Part shown: positions 43,201 to 51,260 of the stretch, piece after piece
How positions within the stretch are numbered: position 1 is the first letter of the stretch
Layout: every line of letters begins with the position of its first letter
IMG/VR virus record: IMGVR_UViG_3300032086_003078
Coordinates: 24,414-88,413 of that record
Source: a virus
DNA: 64,000 nt
Strand: one strand, 5' to 3'
Notes under the pieces: model-generated
What the model saw: only the letters and a program-made list of their open reading frames with translations
What the model was told of the DNA's origin: nothing
Database searches by the model: none
Program-made: the position numbers and the translations under genes

Positions 43201-43719
43201 ATGAATATCTTTGCTATTGAAGGTGATGCCGAAACTGGTCAAATTGACTGGGAAGCATCTGCTCGTTCTCAAGACAACTTGCGAGTCGTCAAGATGATTC
43301 TAGAGTCATGTCAGATTCTATCCACAGTATTGAACGAGCAGGGGATGAAAGCCCCTTATCGCTCCTTCAATCCAAAGCACCCTTCGTGTCTGTGGGCTGC
43401 CGAGTCAGCCAACAACTTTACCAACCTTGCTCTGCACTGTCAGGCAATGATTGACGAGTACGAGCACCGCTTTGGCAAAGAACACAAGTGTCAAGCAGTC
43501 CTCCACAAACTCATTGAGATGTTTGACCCTGATCTGTTTCCACAGCAGGAATGCACTCCATTGCGGCTCGCTATGCCCGAAGAGTTCCAGTCGGACAATC
43601 CTGTTGTATCTTATCGCAAGTTCTATGCTTCGAAGCCACGCTTGCGTTATCCAGTAGACAAAATTCCAGAGTGGGTGTATGATTATCGTGAGGAGCCCTT
43701 TGAGGTAGTCAATGCATAA
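43201..43719 (+). CDS. Conserved phage hypothetical protein
   Basis: A 172-residue soluble protein with MNIFAIEGD, DNLRVVKMILESCQILSTVL, HPSCLWAAESANNFTNLALHC, EYEHRFGKEHKC, a TPLRLAMPEEFQ segment and a Trp/Tyr-rich end (KIPEWVYDYREE). I recognise this layout as common in marine T4-type phages but know no function. His/Cys/Asp positions could form a catalytic site. Overlaps the next gene by eight bases. Confidence 0.7.
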   Translation: MNIFAIEGDAETGQIDWEASARSQDNLRVVKMILESCQILSTVLNEQGMKAPYRSFNPKHPSCLWAAESANNFTNLALHCQAMIDEYEHRFGKEHKCQAVLHKLIEMFDPDLFPQQECTPLRLAMPEEFQSDNPVVSYRKFYASKPRLRYPVDKIPEWVYDYREEPFEVVNA

Positions 43720-43990
43720 GAAACAAAAGAAAAAGCTCAAACGAGCAGCAAAGAAGAAAAAAGATAAAGTCCAAGCACAACGGCAACAAGAACAAATCGT
43801 TAAGCAAATGAATATGTTTGACAGATTGCCTGAGTCGTGCGATGCTTGCGGTAAAGAATTCCCAAAGACTCGTGAAGCCCACATGTCTTGGCGAGTTACA
43901 GTACGAAACAAAGAACAAACAGTCAGGCTTTTCTGTCCTGAGTGTATTGACAAAACCAAGGAACTTGTGGAGGAACACAATGAAGTTTAA
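43712..43990 (+). CDS. Small zinc-finger protein with basic N-terminus
   Basis: A 92-residue protein. Residues 1-25 are almost all Lys/Arg/Gln (KKQKKKLKRAAKKKKDK), and a four-Cys site follows: CDACGKEF and, 30 residues on, CPEC. A treble-clef or ribbon zinc fold with a nucleic-acid-binding tail is likely. It overlaps the IMPDH-like start. Confidence 0.65.
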   Translation: MHKKQKKKLKRAAKKKKDKVQAQRQQEQIVKQMNMFDRLPESCDACGKEFPKTREAHMSWRVTVRNKEQTVRLFCPECIDKTKELVEEHNEV

Positions 43991-45017
43991 AGAAGCCGTA
44001 ACCTATGATGATATGCTGCTGGTACCTCAGTATAGCGATATCGAAAGCAGAAGCGAAGTCAATATTGGCAGCTTTTTGAATGAAGTGCGCTATAGTTTAC
44101 CTATTATCTCTTCTCCTATGGATACAGTGTCTGAAGTTGAGATGCTAGTTGCCATGGATGAAGCGGGCGGTCTTGGTGTCCTTCACCGATATAACACAAT
44201 CGATGAACAAGTCAGAATGGTTGAGGAGGTTTTCTCCCGTGGAGTTTCTAACTTTGCCGTAGCAATTGGAGTTTCGGGCGATTATTTAGAGCGTGCAGCG
44301 ACTCTTGTTGATATTGGAGTGAATACCTTTTGTCTTGACGTAGCCCACGGTCATCACGTCCTGATGAAGAACGCCTTGACTACACTGAGGAAGAAGTTCG
44401 GGAGAAGCATCACGCTGATTGCAGGGAATGTCTGTACCCTAGAGGGAGTAAATGATCTCGCTGACTGGGGTGCTGATGCTGTCCGAGCCAACATTGGTGG
44501 CGGAAGCATTTGCTCAACCCGCATCGTTACAGGTCACGGACTCCCAGGACTTCAGACCATTTTTGATTGTGCCCGAACTGACCGTGATGTAAAGATCATC
44601 GCCGACGGTGGCATCAAGACGTCTGGCGACATTGTGAAAGCTCTAGCTGCTGGTGCTGACTTTGTAATGTGTGGTTCGCTTCTAGCGGGCACAACCCAAA
44701 GCCCAGGTAACTTGGTTGTCTTGCCTGGCGAACCGCCAATGAAAGAGTATCGAGGCATGGCTTCTAAGGACGCCCAGATGAGTTGGCGAAGCAGGTCATC
44801 GACCCCAGAAGGCGTTGCTTCTTATATTCCTTATAAGGGAAGTGTTTTGGATATACTTGGTGATCTAGAGGGCGGCATTCGCAGCGGGTTGTCTTATTCT
44901 GGCGCTCGATCAATATCCCAACTCCAACACAAAGCGCAGTGGTCTCGCCAGACTTCGGCTGGGACTGTTGAGAGCGGGACACATATTCTTACGGCTCAAG
45001 ACGGACGGAGAAAATAA
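43980..45017 (+). CDS. IMP dehydrogenase / GMP reductase family enzyme
   Basis: A 345-residue TIM-barrel enzyme without CBS domains. It starts with [10 protein letters not shown], has [14 protein letters not shown], the catalytic Cys loop [14 protein letters not shown], the IMP-binding [33 protein letters not shown], and [12 protein letters not shown] near the end. The length and MASKDAQ segment fit GMP reductase (about 346) as well as a CBS-less IMP dehydrogenase, so the direction (IMP to XMP, or GMP to IMP) is open. It would adjust guanine nucleotide supply. Confidence 0.85.
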   Translation: MKFKEAVTYDDMLLVPQYSDIESRSEVNIGSFLNEVRYSLPIISSPMDTVSEVEMLVAMDEAGGLGVLHRYNTIDEQVRMVEEVFSRGVSNFAVAIGVSGDYLERAATLVDIGVNTFCLDVAHGHHVLMKNALTTLRKKFGRSITLIAGNVCTLEGVNDLADWGADAVRANIGGGSICSTRIVTGHGLPGLQTIFDCARTDRDVKIIADGGIKTSGDIVKALAAGADFVMCGSLLAGTTQSPGNLVVLPGEPPMKEYRGMASKDAQMSWRSRSSTPEGVASYIPYKGSVLDILGDLEGGIRSGLSYSGARSISQLQHKAQWSRQTSAGTVESGTHILTAQDGRRK

Positions 45018-45018
45018 A

Positions 45019-45360
45019 ATGTTTTATCGCAAAGACTCTAAAGAACAACAAGACGAGTTGAATAGGAATCCATCAGAGCACGAAGTCCAGTATGGCAGTA
45101 ATCCAAAATGTTTCGAGGTTCATGAAAAGTGGCAAGTAGAGTGCGACCAAAACAATTGCCGAAACTGGATTGACTTCGGAGATGACTTGAATTGTGCGGT
45201 CGTTTGCGCCAGGAAATATGATGGCGGACTTAGCCTTAGAGAGGTTTCAGAAAGGCTTGGAGTTAGCTTCCCAAGGGTTAGTCAAATCGAGCACGCTGCC
45301 TTCAAAAAAATGATGTCAAACAAAGATTTAGATGATTTAAGTTATTTTGATGAAGAATGA
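45019..45360 (+). CDS. Sigma-70 region 4-like HTH protein with Cys cluster
   Basis: A 113-residue protein starting at ATG 45019. Residues about 70-100 (LSLREVSERLGVSFPRVSQIEHAAFKKM) reproduce the sigma-70 region 4.2 helix-turn-helix, including the RVxQIE signature. Before it lies a Cys cluster CDQNNCRNW...NCAVVC that could bind zinc. No region 2 is present, so it is not a full sigma factor. It may be a gp33-like co-activator that occupies the beta-flap, or a DNA-binding regulator of late transcription. Confidence 0.65.
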   Translation: MFYRKDSKEQQDELNRNPSEHEVQYGSNPKCFEVHEKWQVECDQNNCRNWIDFGDDLNCAVVCARKYDGGLSLREVSERLGVSFPRVSQIEHAAFKKMMSNKDLDDLSYFDEE

Positions 45361-45381
45361 GGGTTTTTTACGTAATGTTAA

Positions 45382-45389
45382 ACTACTTA
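45382..45389 (+). promoter_or_regulatory. Candidate late promoter element ACTACTTA
   Basis: ACTACTTA ends 43 bases before ATG 45433, in the gap after the sigma-region-4-like gene. Confidence 0.45.
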
Positions 45390-45432
45390 AAGTTGATTGC
45401 CTTTTGAATGGCATGATAAAGGAGATTTTAAA

Positions 45433-46017
45433 ATGACAAAAAGTTCGAAGACACTCATTAATGAAACTATCGTTCGCCGTTGGGGCAAGCTTGCTAACAT
45501 GCCAGCTTTGACAGAAAACTTTCTTGACACCCTCGCAGAAGAAGAGGAAGAGATGGAAGCCGAAATGGAAATGGACGCTGAGCCTGCTGGTGAAGCTGAA
45601 ATGGACGCCGAAGAAGCAACTCCAGAAGAGCAAGACGCTGTTGAATCTATCGTTCAAGCCGTCGTAGATGCTATTTCTGCTGAAACAGGCGTTGAAATCG
45701 AAGTCGAAGGCGAAGCTGGTGGCGAAGAAATGGATATGGATATGGATATGGATGCTGACGCTGAAATGGACGCAGAAGAAGAGCCAGCCATGCGTGACGG
45801 CGATGCCATGCGTGACGAGCCAGCAATGCGCAGTCCAATGAATCGTGACGACGAGATTGAAGAAGCTAAAAAGAAAGACGAAGACGAAGACGACGCAGCA
45901 ATGCGTGACGACAAGGAAGCAAAAAACGAAGAACTCGAACTCGATGTAATCGACGACGAAGCTCTCACCGAAGCAGTTCTTGCTCGTGTTGTCGAACGAC
46001 TTCTAAAGAAGAACTAA
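45433..46017 (+). CDS. Highly acidic protein with AMRD repeats, possible head-interior protein
   Basis: A 194-residue protein starting at ATG 45433 behind AAGGAG. The N-terminus (LINETIVRRWGKLANMPALTENFLDTLAEEE) is a conserved-looking helical leader. The rest is Glu/Asp/Met-rich, with MDMDMDMDAD and about five copies of an AMRD unit (residues about 118-160). Its C-terminus is a helix (ALTEAVLARVVERLLKK). Composition resembles the scaffold at 14-994, and a late-type element precedes it, so a prohead core or packaged internal protein is likely. Confidence 0.6.
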   Translation: MTKSSKTLINETIVRRWGKLANMPALTENFLDTLAEEEEEMEAEMEMDAEPAGEAEMDAEEATPEEQDAVESIVQAVVDAISAETGVEIEVEGEAGGEEMDMDMDMDADAEMDAEEEPAMRDGDAMRDEPAMRSPMNRDDEIEEAKKKDEDEDDAAMRDDKEAKNEELELDVIDDEALTEAVLARVVERLLKKN

Positions 46018-46037
46018 TCTAAAGAGAGGTTCTCCAA

Positions 46038-46868
46038 ATGACGAAGCCGCTGCCTTCCATTAACTTGAAGAATTTAGTTCGCCAAGTTATAACGGAACAG
46101 CGGCATTCGTCTATCATATACTCTCCAAAAGTCATCAATGAAGGGGTATACGACCCAGGGATACTCAAGGCTGTCTTTACAGCAGGTGGACCAGGGAGTG
46201 GAAAGTCCTTTTTGGCTGATGTAGTTTTTGGGGTTCGTACTCCTACTGCAAAACCATTCTTCAAGAACGCCAGTTTTGTTGGCGGGAATGGTCTCAAGTA
46301 TATTAATTCTGATCGTTTCTTTGAGAGAGAGCTAGCGAAACTAGGAATCGACCCCAAAGACCTTCAAGACATCGCAGAACTACCAAGCGATGAGTTATGG
46401 AATATAGTTCAGGGAGCGGATGAACCAGAGTCTGCTCGCAATATCGCAAAAGGTAAGCTAAAAAAACTCAGAGGATATTTTGAAGAGGGTCGTCTTGGGA
46501 TGTTGATAGACGGAACTGGGAGCAAGTACGACAAGATAGTCAAAGAAAAAGAACTTGCTGAATCAATGGGTTATGATACTTACATGCTCTTTGTCGATAC
46601 TTCTTTGCCCGTAGCCATCGAGAGAGATTCTAAAAGGTCCAGAACCTTGGGACCTGAACTGGTCGAAGATATATGGCAGGCAGTCCAAGATAACAAAGAG
46701 AGATACAAAGAATTATTTGGTGATAATTTTGCCCTTGTAGAAAATTCAGTATATGGACCACCACCACAAGAGGTTATCAAGTCTCTAAATAACTTTGTAG
46801 AGTCGCCAGTAGAAAACCCAAGAGGGCAAGCTTGGATCCAGGGCGAGCTAGAAAAAAAGAGAAAATAA
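46038..46868 (+). CDS. P-loop kinase, zeta-toxin-like
   Basis: A 276-residue protein with Walker A GGPGSGKS near residue 52, YINSDRFFE (substrate site), MLIDGTGSKYDK and MLFVDTSLPVAIERDSKRSR, the pattern of zeta-toxin/polynucleotide kinase-type P-loop proteins. The N-terminal LKNLVRQVITEQ may be a capsid-targeting leader. Possible activity: phosphorylation of a nucleotide sugar, nucleic acid end or protein; not resolvable here. Two acidic neighbours share this style of leader. Confidence 0.7.
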   Translation: MTKPLPSINLKNLVRQVITEQRHSSIIYSPKVINEGVYDPGILKAVFTAGGPGSGKSFLADVVFGVRTPTAKPFFKNASFVGGNGLKYINSDRFFERELAKLGIDPKDLQDIAELPSDELWNIVQGADEPESARNIAKGKLKKLRGYFEEGRLGMLIDGTGSKYDKIVKEKELAESMGYDTYMLFVDTSLPVAIERDSKRSRTLGPELVEDIWQAVQDNKERYKELFGDNFALVENSVYGPPPQEVIKSLNNFVESPVENPRGQAWIQGELEKKRK

Positions 46869-46882
46869 AGAAAGGCGGATAA

Positions 46883-47281
46883 ATGCCTGATGACATTCTT
46901 AACCTCTTAGTTAAAGAGGGTTTTGTAACTTTTCCTACCGAAGATGATAATCTTATTGATGCTGAGCGAGCTTTTTTCGGTCACCGAGCAATTCAATGGA
47001 TAAAGAAAAAAACCAAAGAAGACAAGAACTTTAATTTACACTCTTATTTAGTCGCATTAACTTATTACAAGCTTGGTCTAGCAGACTTAAAGATCGAAGA
47101 TAATGAGTTACTATATAGATACAGAGGCAATATAACAAACGAGAGAGCCGATGAATATTCTCAAGTTAATAATGAATCTTTTGGCGAGTTCTATCGCCCA
47201 GACCAGCCCCCGATCACCAGAAAGAAAAACAAGTCTGAAGGAACTGCTGACGAGCAAGAACCTACAGAAGGTGATGAATAA
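46883..47281 (+). CDS. Hypothetical protein
   Basis: A 132-residue protein with a helical N-terminal two-thirds (DDILNLLVKEGFVTF, AIQWIKKKTKEDKNFNLHSYLVALTYYKLG) and a disordered Lys/Glu-rich tail. No family recognised. Ribosome site AAAGGCGG. Ends over the start of the possible transpeptidase. Confidence 0.65.
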   Translation: MPDDILNLLVKEGFVTFPTEDDNLIDAERAFFGHRAIQWIKKKTKEDKNFNLHSYLVALTYYKLGLADLKIEDNELLYRYRGNITNERADEYSQVNNESFGEFYRPDQPPITRKKNKSEGTADEQEPTEGDE

Positions 47282-47849
47282 AAAGGGCTACACCTTTTTT
47301 GACGGCAACAAACAATTAAATGTAAACCTGATTGGAGTTCGCAGGGACAACCCAGGGACCAACGAGTTTGATGATTTCTTTGTAATGATTTACAGGGACA
47401 AGCAACTAAAAGAAGTCTGTGAAGTTTTCCCAGTGACTACCGACCCAGGCGAATACTGGCTCGAAAACCCAATGAACCCCAAGGGAACAGCGGTTCTAGT
47501 TCCAGGACAATATCGAGGAACTTGGCAACTAGGCAAGCACCAGAACAACTACGAAGCCCTTGTCCAGCGAAAAGAAGTCAAGGTTTGGCGGGACAACAAT
47601 AAAGATAAAGTAATTGATTACAAGAGTTTCCACACAATCAGCGAAGGCTACTTTGGTATTAATATCCACCGCAGCAATCCCTACGACAAGTCCTACCTCG
47701 TCAATAAGTGGAGTGCTGGTTGTCAGGTGTTCCAGTCCGTTAATGACTTTGATGAGTTTATGAAAATCTGTAAGAAGTCAGCCAATCTCTACGGCAACTC
47801 TTTTACTTACACTTTATTAACGGAACAAGAAATTAGGAAACACCTTTAG
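47274..47849 (+). CDS. Possible L,D-transpeptidase-fold enzyme (lysis or wall processing)
   Basis: A 191-residue protein from ATG 47274, the first in-frame Met with a ribosome site (GAAGGTG) near the previous stop. GYFGINIHRSN (H132) followed by NKWSAGCQVF (C150) matches the HxxS...S-x-G-C pattern of YkuD-type L,D-transpeptidases, which have a catalytic Cys after S-x-G. If active it would act on peptidoglycan cross-links. No signal peptide is seen. Confidence 0.5.
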   Translation: MNKKGYTFFDGNKQLNVNLIGVRRDNPGTNEFDDFFVMIYRDKQLKEVCEVFPVTTDPGEYWLENPMNPKGTAVLVPGQYRGTWQLGKHQNNYEALVQRKEVKVWRDNNKDKVIDYKSFHTISEGYFGINIHRSNPYDKSYLVNKWSAGCQVFQSVNDFDEFMKICKKSANLYGNSFTYTLLTEQEIRKHL

Positions 47850-47854
47850 AACTG

Positions 47855-47862
47855 ACTATTTA
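47855..47862 (+). promoter_or_regulatory. Candidate late promoter element ACTATTTA
   Basis: ACTATTTA ends 33 bases before ATG 47896. It lies in a local imperfect inverted repeat (GACTATTTATAGTTAGTC). Confidence 0.48.
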
Positions 47863-47895
47863 TAGTTAGTCTTATTTTAATAAGGAGAAAAAACA

Positions 47896-48198
47896 ATGTC
47901 CCAATATAAGATTTCCAAAGCAAGGTTGAAAGAAATCATCAAAGAAGAATACGAGGCTGCTATGACTCGTGTTGAGGAAGCAGAAAAGCCAGACTTTCTT
48001 GACTTAGACAAAGACGGCGATAAAGAAGAGCCAATGTCTAAGGCTGCCGACGAAAAGGAAGAGAAGGAAGGCGATAAAGAAGAAAAGGACTTGAGTAAAG
48101 TACCACCACAACTTCGTAAAAGCATGGAAAAGAAGATGAAGAAAGAATCCCTTGATTCAATCCGTGCCCTTATTCATCAAGAACTTAAGAACCTATAA
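47896..48198 (+). CDS. Small Lys/Glu-rich protein, possible head-interior protein
   Basis: A 100-residue protein starting MSQYKISKARLKEIIKEEYEAA, followed by alternating charged residues (DLDKDGDKEEPMSK, EEKEGDKEEKDLSK) and a closing helix. It has no Cys or Trp. The leader and late-type element suggest a packaged core protein; a DNA-condensation or scaffold role is inference. Confidence 0.55.
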   Translation: MSQYKISKARLKEIIKEEYEAAMTRVEEAEKPDFLDLDKDGDKEEPMSKAADEKEEKEGDKEEKDLSKVPPQLRKSMEKKMKKESLDSIRALIHQELKNL

Positions 48199-49553
48199 TG
48201 AATTTAAAACCTCATCAAGTTGATTTAATTATCAATAGTGGACCAGTGCGGGATGAGTTTACCCAGAAGGTCAAGGAACTAGATCGCCGCTTGAAGATGA
48301 ACGGGATGGACTACAAGCAGTGGGACACCCTTACAGACCATCAGCACGAGATCTTTACAGATAATCTGTTCCTTGACGGCGAGTGTGCTGCTAGTCCAGA
48401 GAATTATGTCCAAGGCGCAGTGTCTAGCTGCGGCTGCCCCGACGTAGTGGAAGACCTACACCACCACTCCCCAGTCTTGATGAGGGAAATAGAAAAACAA
48501 CAGGAAATGGCTCCTGATATGACTGTGAAGATCAGCGAGAGCCTGAACTTTTTGAACGAATTTATTGACACACAAGTCGATAAAATTAGACTGACTGAAA
48601 GTAAGACCCAACGAGCCTTTGATCTGTATGAGCAAAAGGTTTATGGTGCCTGTGCCCAGACAGATATTCTAGGACCCTGGTCGATTGCTAAGGCTGGTGC
48701 TTCTCCAGATGAGACTGGGCCAGATATCCAGATTCAAATACCAGGACTAGACCCAGCCTTTGTGGAAGTAAAGCTTAACCTAAAGGCCGGCATGGGCGAG
48801 GGTTCTGCTAATTACTCCCCAGAACAAGGGAAGTTTAATATTGTTGTCCCTCGGGACAAACCACCAATGGAGCCAGAGTTTGCTGAGTTTGTACTTCAGG
48901 AACTGTACAGCAACGAGCAGAACATTAAAGAGTTCGCCCTAGCAATCAGAGACTGGCGTCGTAAAGCAAGCTACAAGTGGGACTCCACACGAGGTGGCGA
49001 TCCTAGTTTGTTCGCTTTTCCTTTTAGTACCACTTACGAAGCTTATGCCAACGCAGTCAAGGCAGGGTTGTACCGTAAAGCCTCCGAGTGGCCTACGGCT
49101 GGTGGCGGTGTGATGCTTCCTGACTTCTTTATTCACAAGCTTTATGCCCGAAAGGATACTTTCTATATCCAAGTGGGGCGCAAGGGGCTTTATTATTTGG
49201 CAGAAAACCCGCTGAATCTGCCAGTGCCGCAGTTCCCATCTAAGGCTGCTCTTATCTATCGCCCTAAACCATCTGGCTCTAAGAAACTGCCGCCAACACC
49301 AGAGCAAGCAGCACGGGGAGAAAAAGGAGATATTAATTACGGATGGGAGAGCCAAGACCCACGCCCTGAAGGAGAGCGTGATGATCGAAACTATTCCCCT
49401 TATAACGGAACGTTTATGATTCAGTCAAAGCTCCCCACAGGTGCCAACCTACCAAACTCGCCATACACATTAGATGATCCAGCGAGCATTGAGGTATTGT
49501 TGGCAGCACTAAACGTAGAGACAGAACAACCCGAAGAAAGTGAGGGCTTGTGA
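48198..49553 (+). CDS. Protein with PD-(D/E)XK-like motif, unknown role
   Basis: A 451-residue protein starting at the TAATG overlap. The N-terminal 140 residues are helical with Cys/His (SSCGCPDVVEDLHHH). Residues 171-195 contain GPDIQIQ (D176) and AFVEVKLN (E190, K192), the spacing of a PD-(D/E)XK nuclease. The C-terminal part has LFAFPFSTTYEAYANAVKAG and VGRKGLYYLAENPLNLP. It overlaps the Mom-like gene by four bases (GTGA). A nuclease or a large DNA-modification partner is possible; neither is proven. Confidence 0.55.
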   Translation: MNLKPHQVDLIINSGPVRDEFTQKVKELDRRLKMNGMDYKQWDTLTDHQHEIFTDNLFLDGECAASPENYVQGAVSSCGCPDVVEDLHHHSPVLMREIEKQQEMAPDMTVKISESLNFLNEFIDTQVDKIRLTESKTQRAFDLYEQKVYGACAQTDILGPWSIAKAGASPDETGPDIQIQIPGLDPAFVEVKLNLKAGMGEGSANYSPEQGKFNIVVPRDKPPMEPEFAEFVLQELYSNEQNIKEFALAIRDWRRKASYKWDSTRGGDPSLFAFPFSTTYEAYANAVKAGLYRKASEWPTAGGGVMLPDFFIHKLYARKDTFYIQVGRKGLYYLAENPLNLPVPQFPSKAALIYRPKPSGSKKLPPTPEQAARGEKGDINYGWESQDPRPEGERDDRNYSPYNGTFMIQSKLPTGANLPNSPYTLDDPASIEVLLAALNVETEQPEESEGL

Positions 49554-50470
49554 GAGCCGATCCATTTGAACGCTTCAAAGATCTAAAAGAAAATCACTGC
49601 TGGCAATACGAAGTAAGACTTCGCAACAGTAAGAAAGACCTACGAGAACTAGGCAAGGACCAGAAGTGGGCTGAAGACCTACGGACTGATGACTTTGACT
49701 TTGCTTATGTTGATAAGGCAGCCAAAGCACAATGTGCTGAAATCAAAGCATTTATCGAACGCCACGAGTTTCTAGGCATTCTACCTAACCGACCAACTCA
49801 CCGCTTCACTGCTCGGCTTAAGAACAGCGGAGTGCTAGCAGGTGTGGTTGTTATGGCGACACCCAACTCATTCAGTTTTTTACTGGGACGAGAAAACAGG
49901 GACATTATTAAGTTGGTATCAAGAGGAGCATCAATCAGTTGGGCTCCCAAGAACCTAGGGTCATGGCTGGTGTCCCGTGCTTGTAAGTGGATGGTCCAAA
50001 ATACAGAGTTCAGGTGCTTCGAAGCCTATAGCGATCCACTGGCTAAAGAGTTGGGAACAATCTATCAGGCACTGAACTGGACCTACCTTGGTCAAACTTC
50101 GGGCACAATAAAAATGTATAGGGACCCAAACGCCCTAGAGAAGGGCTGGTTTAGCGACCGAGAATTCCGCAAGAAATCTAAGTATCGTCGTTATGCTGAA
50201 GCAGCGGGCATCCCCTACGAGGAATGGAAAAAACACCTAGGTAAGTACACTCCTAAATGGGATGAAATGCCTTTTGGGTGGAAAGAGAAGGTCAAAGAAC
50301 AAGAGAAGCTTTACCGAGAGAGTTGTGAGTGCCGAGTTGTGCCCTCAAAACACAAATACTGCTATATTTTAGGCAGATCAAAAAAAGAAACTAAACACTT
50401 GAGAAATTTGTTTATACAATATAATCCTAATCGGGCAAATCTGCCCTATCCTAAAGAAAGAGGAGAATGA
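49550..50470 (+). CDS. GNAT/Mom-like protein, possible DNA base modification enzyme
   Basis: A 306-residue protein starting at GTG 49550. Residues 85-190 have the order of Mom-type acyltransferase folds: TARLKNSGVLAGVVVMATPNSF, LVSRGAS, GSWLVSRACKWM, FEAYSDP, then GTIYQALNWTYLGQTSG, which is close to the YQAxNFxYLG end of Mu Mom-like proteins. The C-terminus is basic and Trp/Tyr/Lys-rich with a Cys pair (ESCECRVV), suitable for DNA contact. In Mu, Mom alters adenine to block restriction. Here substrate is unknown. Confidence 0.55.
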   Translation: MRADPFERFKDLKENHCWQYEVRLRNSKKDLRELGKDQKWAEDLRTDDFDFAYVDKAAKAQCAEIKAFIERHEFLGILPNRPTHRFTARLKNSGVLAGVVVMATPNSFSFLLGRENRDIIKLVSRGASISWAPKNLGSWLVSRACKWMVQNTEFRCFEAYSDPLAKELGTIYQALNWTYLGQTSGTIKMYRDPNALEKGWFSDREFRKKSKYRRYAEAAGIPYEEWKKHLGKYTPKWDEMPFGWKEKVKEQEKLYRESCECRVVPSKHKYCYILGRSKKETKHLRNLFIQYNPNRANLPYPKERGE

Positions 50471-50471
50471 G

Positions 50472-50915
50472 ATGACGACCGTAACCGACGGCAGCACCGT
50501 GACCTTTCATTACAAAGGCACACTAGAAGATGGAACTCAGTTTGACAGTTCCTATGATCGCAATGAACCCATGACTGTTGAATTGGGTAATGGAAAACTT
50601 ATTGCAGGTTTTGAGAGCGCCCTTCAGGGTATGGGCTCTGGCGACTCAAAGAAGTTCACACTCAGCCCAGAAGAAGCATACGGAAACCGCAGGGAAGACG
50701 CTACAACAACTTTAAACAAGAGTATGTTTCCTGAGGATTTTCAGTTTGAAGAGGGTATGCCGATTCCCCTAATGGCACCTAACGGGCAACAGGTGATAGC
50801 AAAGCTTTTGGAAGTTAGTGATAGCACAGTTACCGCTGACTTGAATCACCCGCTCGCTGGCGAAGAGCTAACATTTGAGATTGAAGTGCTGGGCGTGGAA
50901 GGTGACAATGGGTAG
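50472..50915 (+). CDS. FKBP/SlyD-type peptidyl-prolyl isomerase
   Basis: A 147-residue protein with FKBP motifs: VTFHYKGTLEDGTQFDSS, PMTVELGNGKLIAGFESALQGM, KKFTLSPEEAYG, an insert-in-flap-like stretch (EEGMPIPLMAPNGQQV) and a LTFEIEVLGV end. Length and arrangement are those of SlyD-like proteins, which isomerise prolines and have chaperone activity. It lacks the His/Cys-rich metal tail of E. coli SlyD. It overlaps the cupin gene and lies on the same transcript as GroEL. Confidence 0.88.
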   Translation: MTTVTDGSTVTFHYKGTLEDGTQFDSSYDRNEPMTVELGNGKLIAGFESALQGMGSGDSKKFTLSPEEAYGNRREDATTTLNKSMFPEDFQFEEGMPIPLMAPNGQQVIAKLLEVSDSTVTADLNHPLAGEELTFEIEVLGVEGDNG

Positions 50916-51255
50916 CGACATGAAGGTTGATAAACCTTGGGGTCACGAGATTCGCTGGGCTATTACCAACAAATATCTAGGCAAACTATTACGTATCGAG
51001 GCAGGTCATCGGCTCTCACGCCAGTATCACGAACAAAAAGAAGAGAGCATATATGTTCTTAACGGAACTCTTGTTCTTGAACTGGGAGAGGGGGATAGTT
51101 TCGAGAAGGTTATAATAAGTGAAGGTGGAACTTGGCATATCACGCCAGGAACTATTCACAGGTTTTGTGCTCCTTCGGGAGGTTGTACTTTGATTGAGGT
51201 TTCAACACCAGAGATAGATGATGTTGTTAGACTTCAAGATGATTATGGAAGGTAA
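50908..51255 (+). CDS. Cupin, mannose-6-phosphate isomerase type II-like
   Basis: A 115-residue cupin starting at ATG 50908 behind GGAAGG. KPWGHEIRWA, RIEAGHRLSRQYHEQKEESIYVL (metal His/His/Glu) and the GGTWHITPGTIHRF segment (fourth His) match the C-terminal phosphomannose isomerase domain of ManC/AlgA-type proteins. It could act on mannose phosphates or as a general sugar isomerase/epimerase. Its position between FKBP and GroEL genes is unexplained. Confidence 0.75.
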   Translation: MGSDMKVDKPWGHEIRWAITNKYLGKLLRIEAGHRLSRQYHEQKEESIYVLNGTLVLELGEGDSFEKVIISEGGTWHITPGTIHRFCAPSGGCTLIEVSTPEIDDVVRLQDDYGR

Positions 51256-51260
51256 AACAA

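Noticed and set aside
43405-43980. Minus-strand frame (191 codons) opposite 43201-43990
   Set aside because: Antisense of two well-supported + strand genes with promoter and ribosome sites; no sign of its own.
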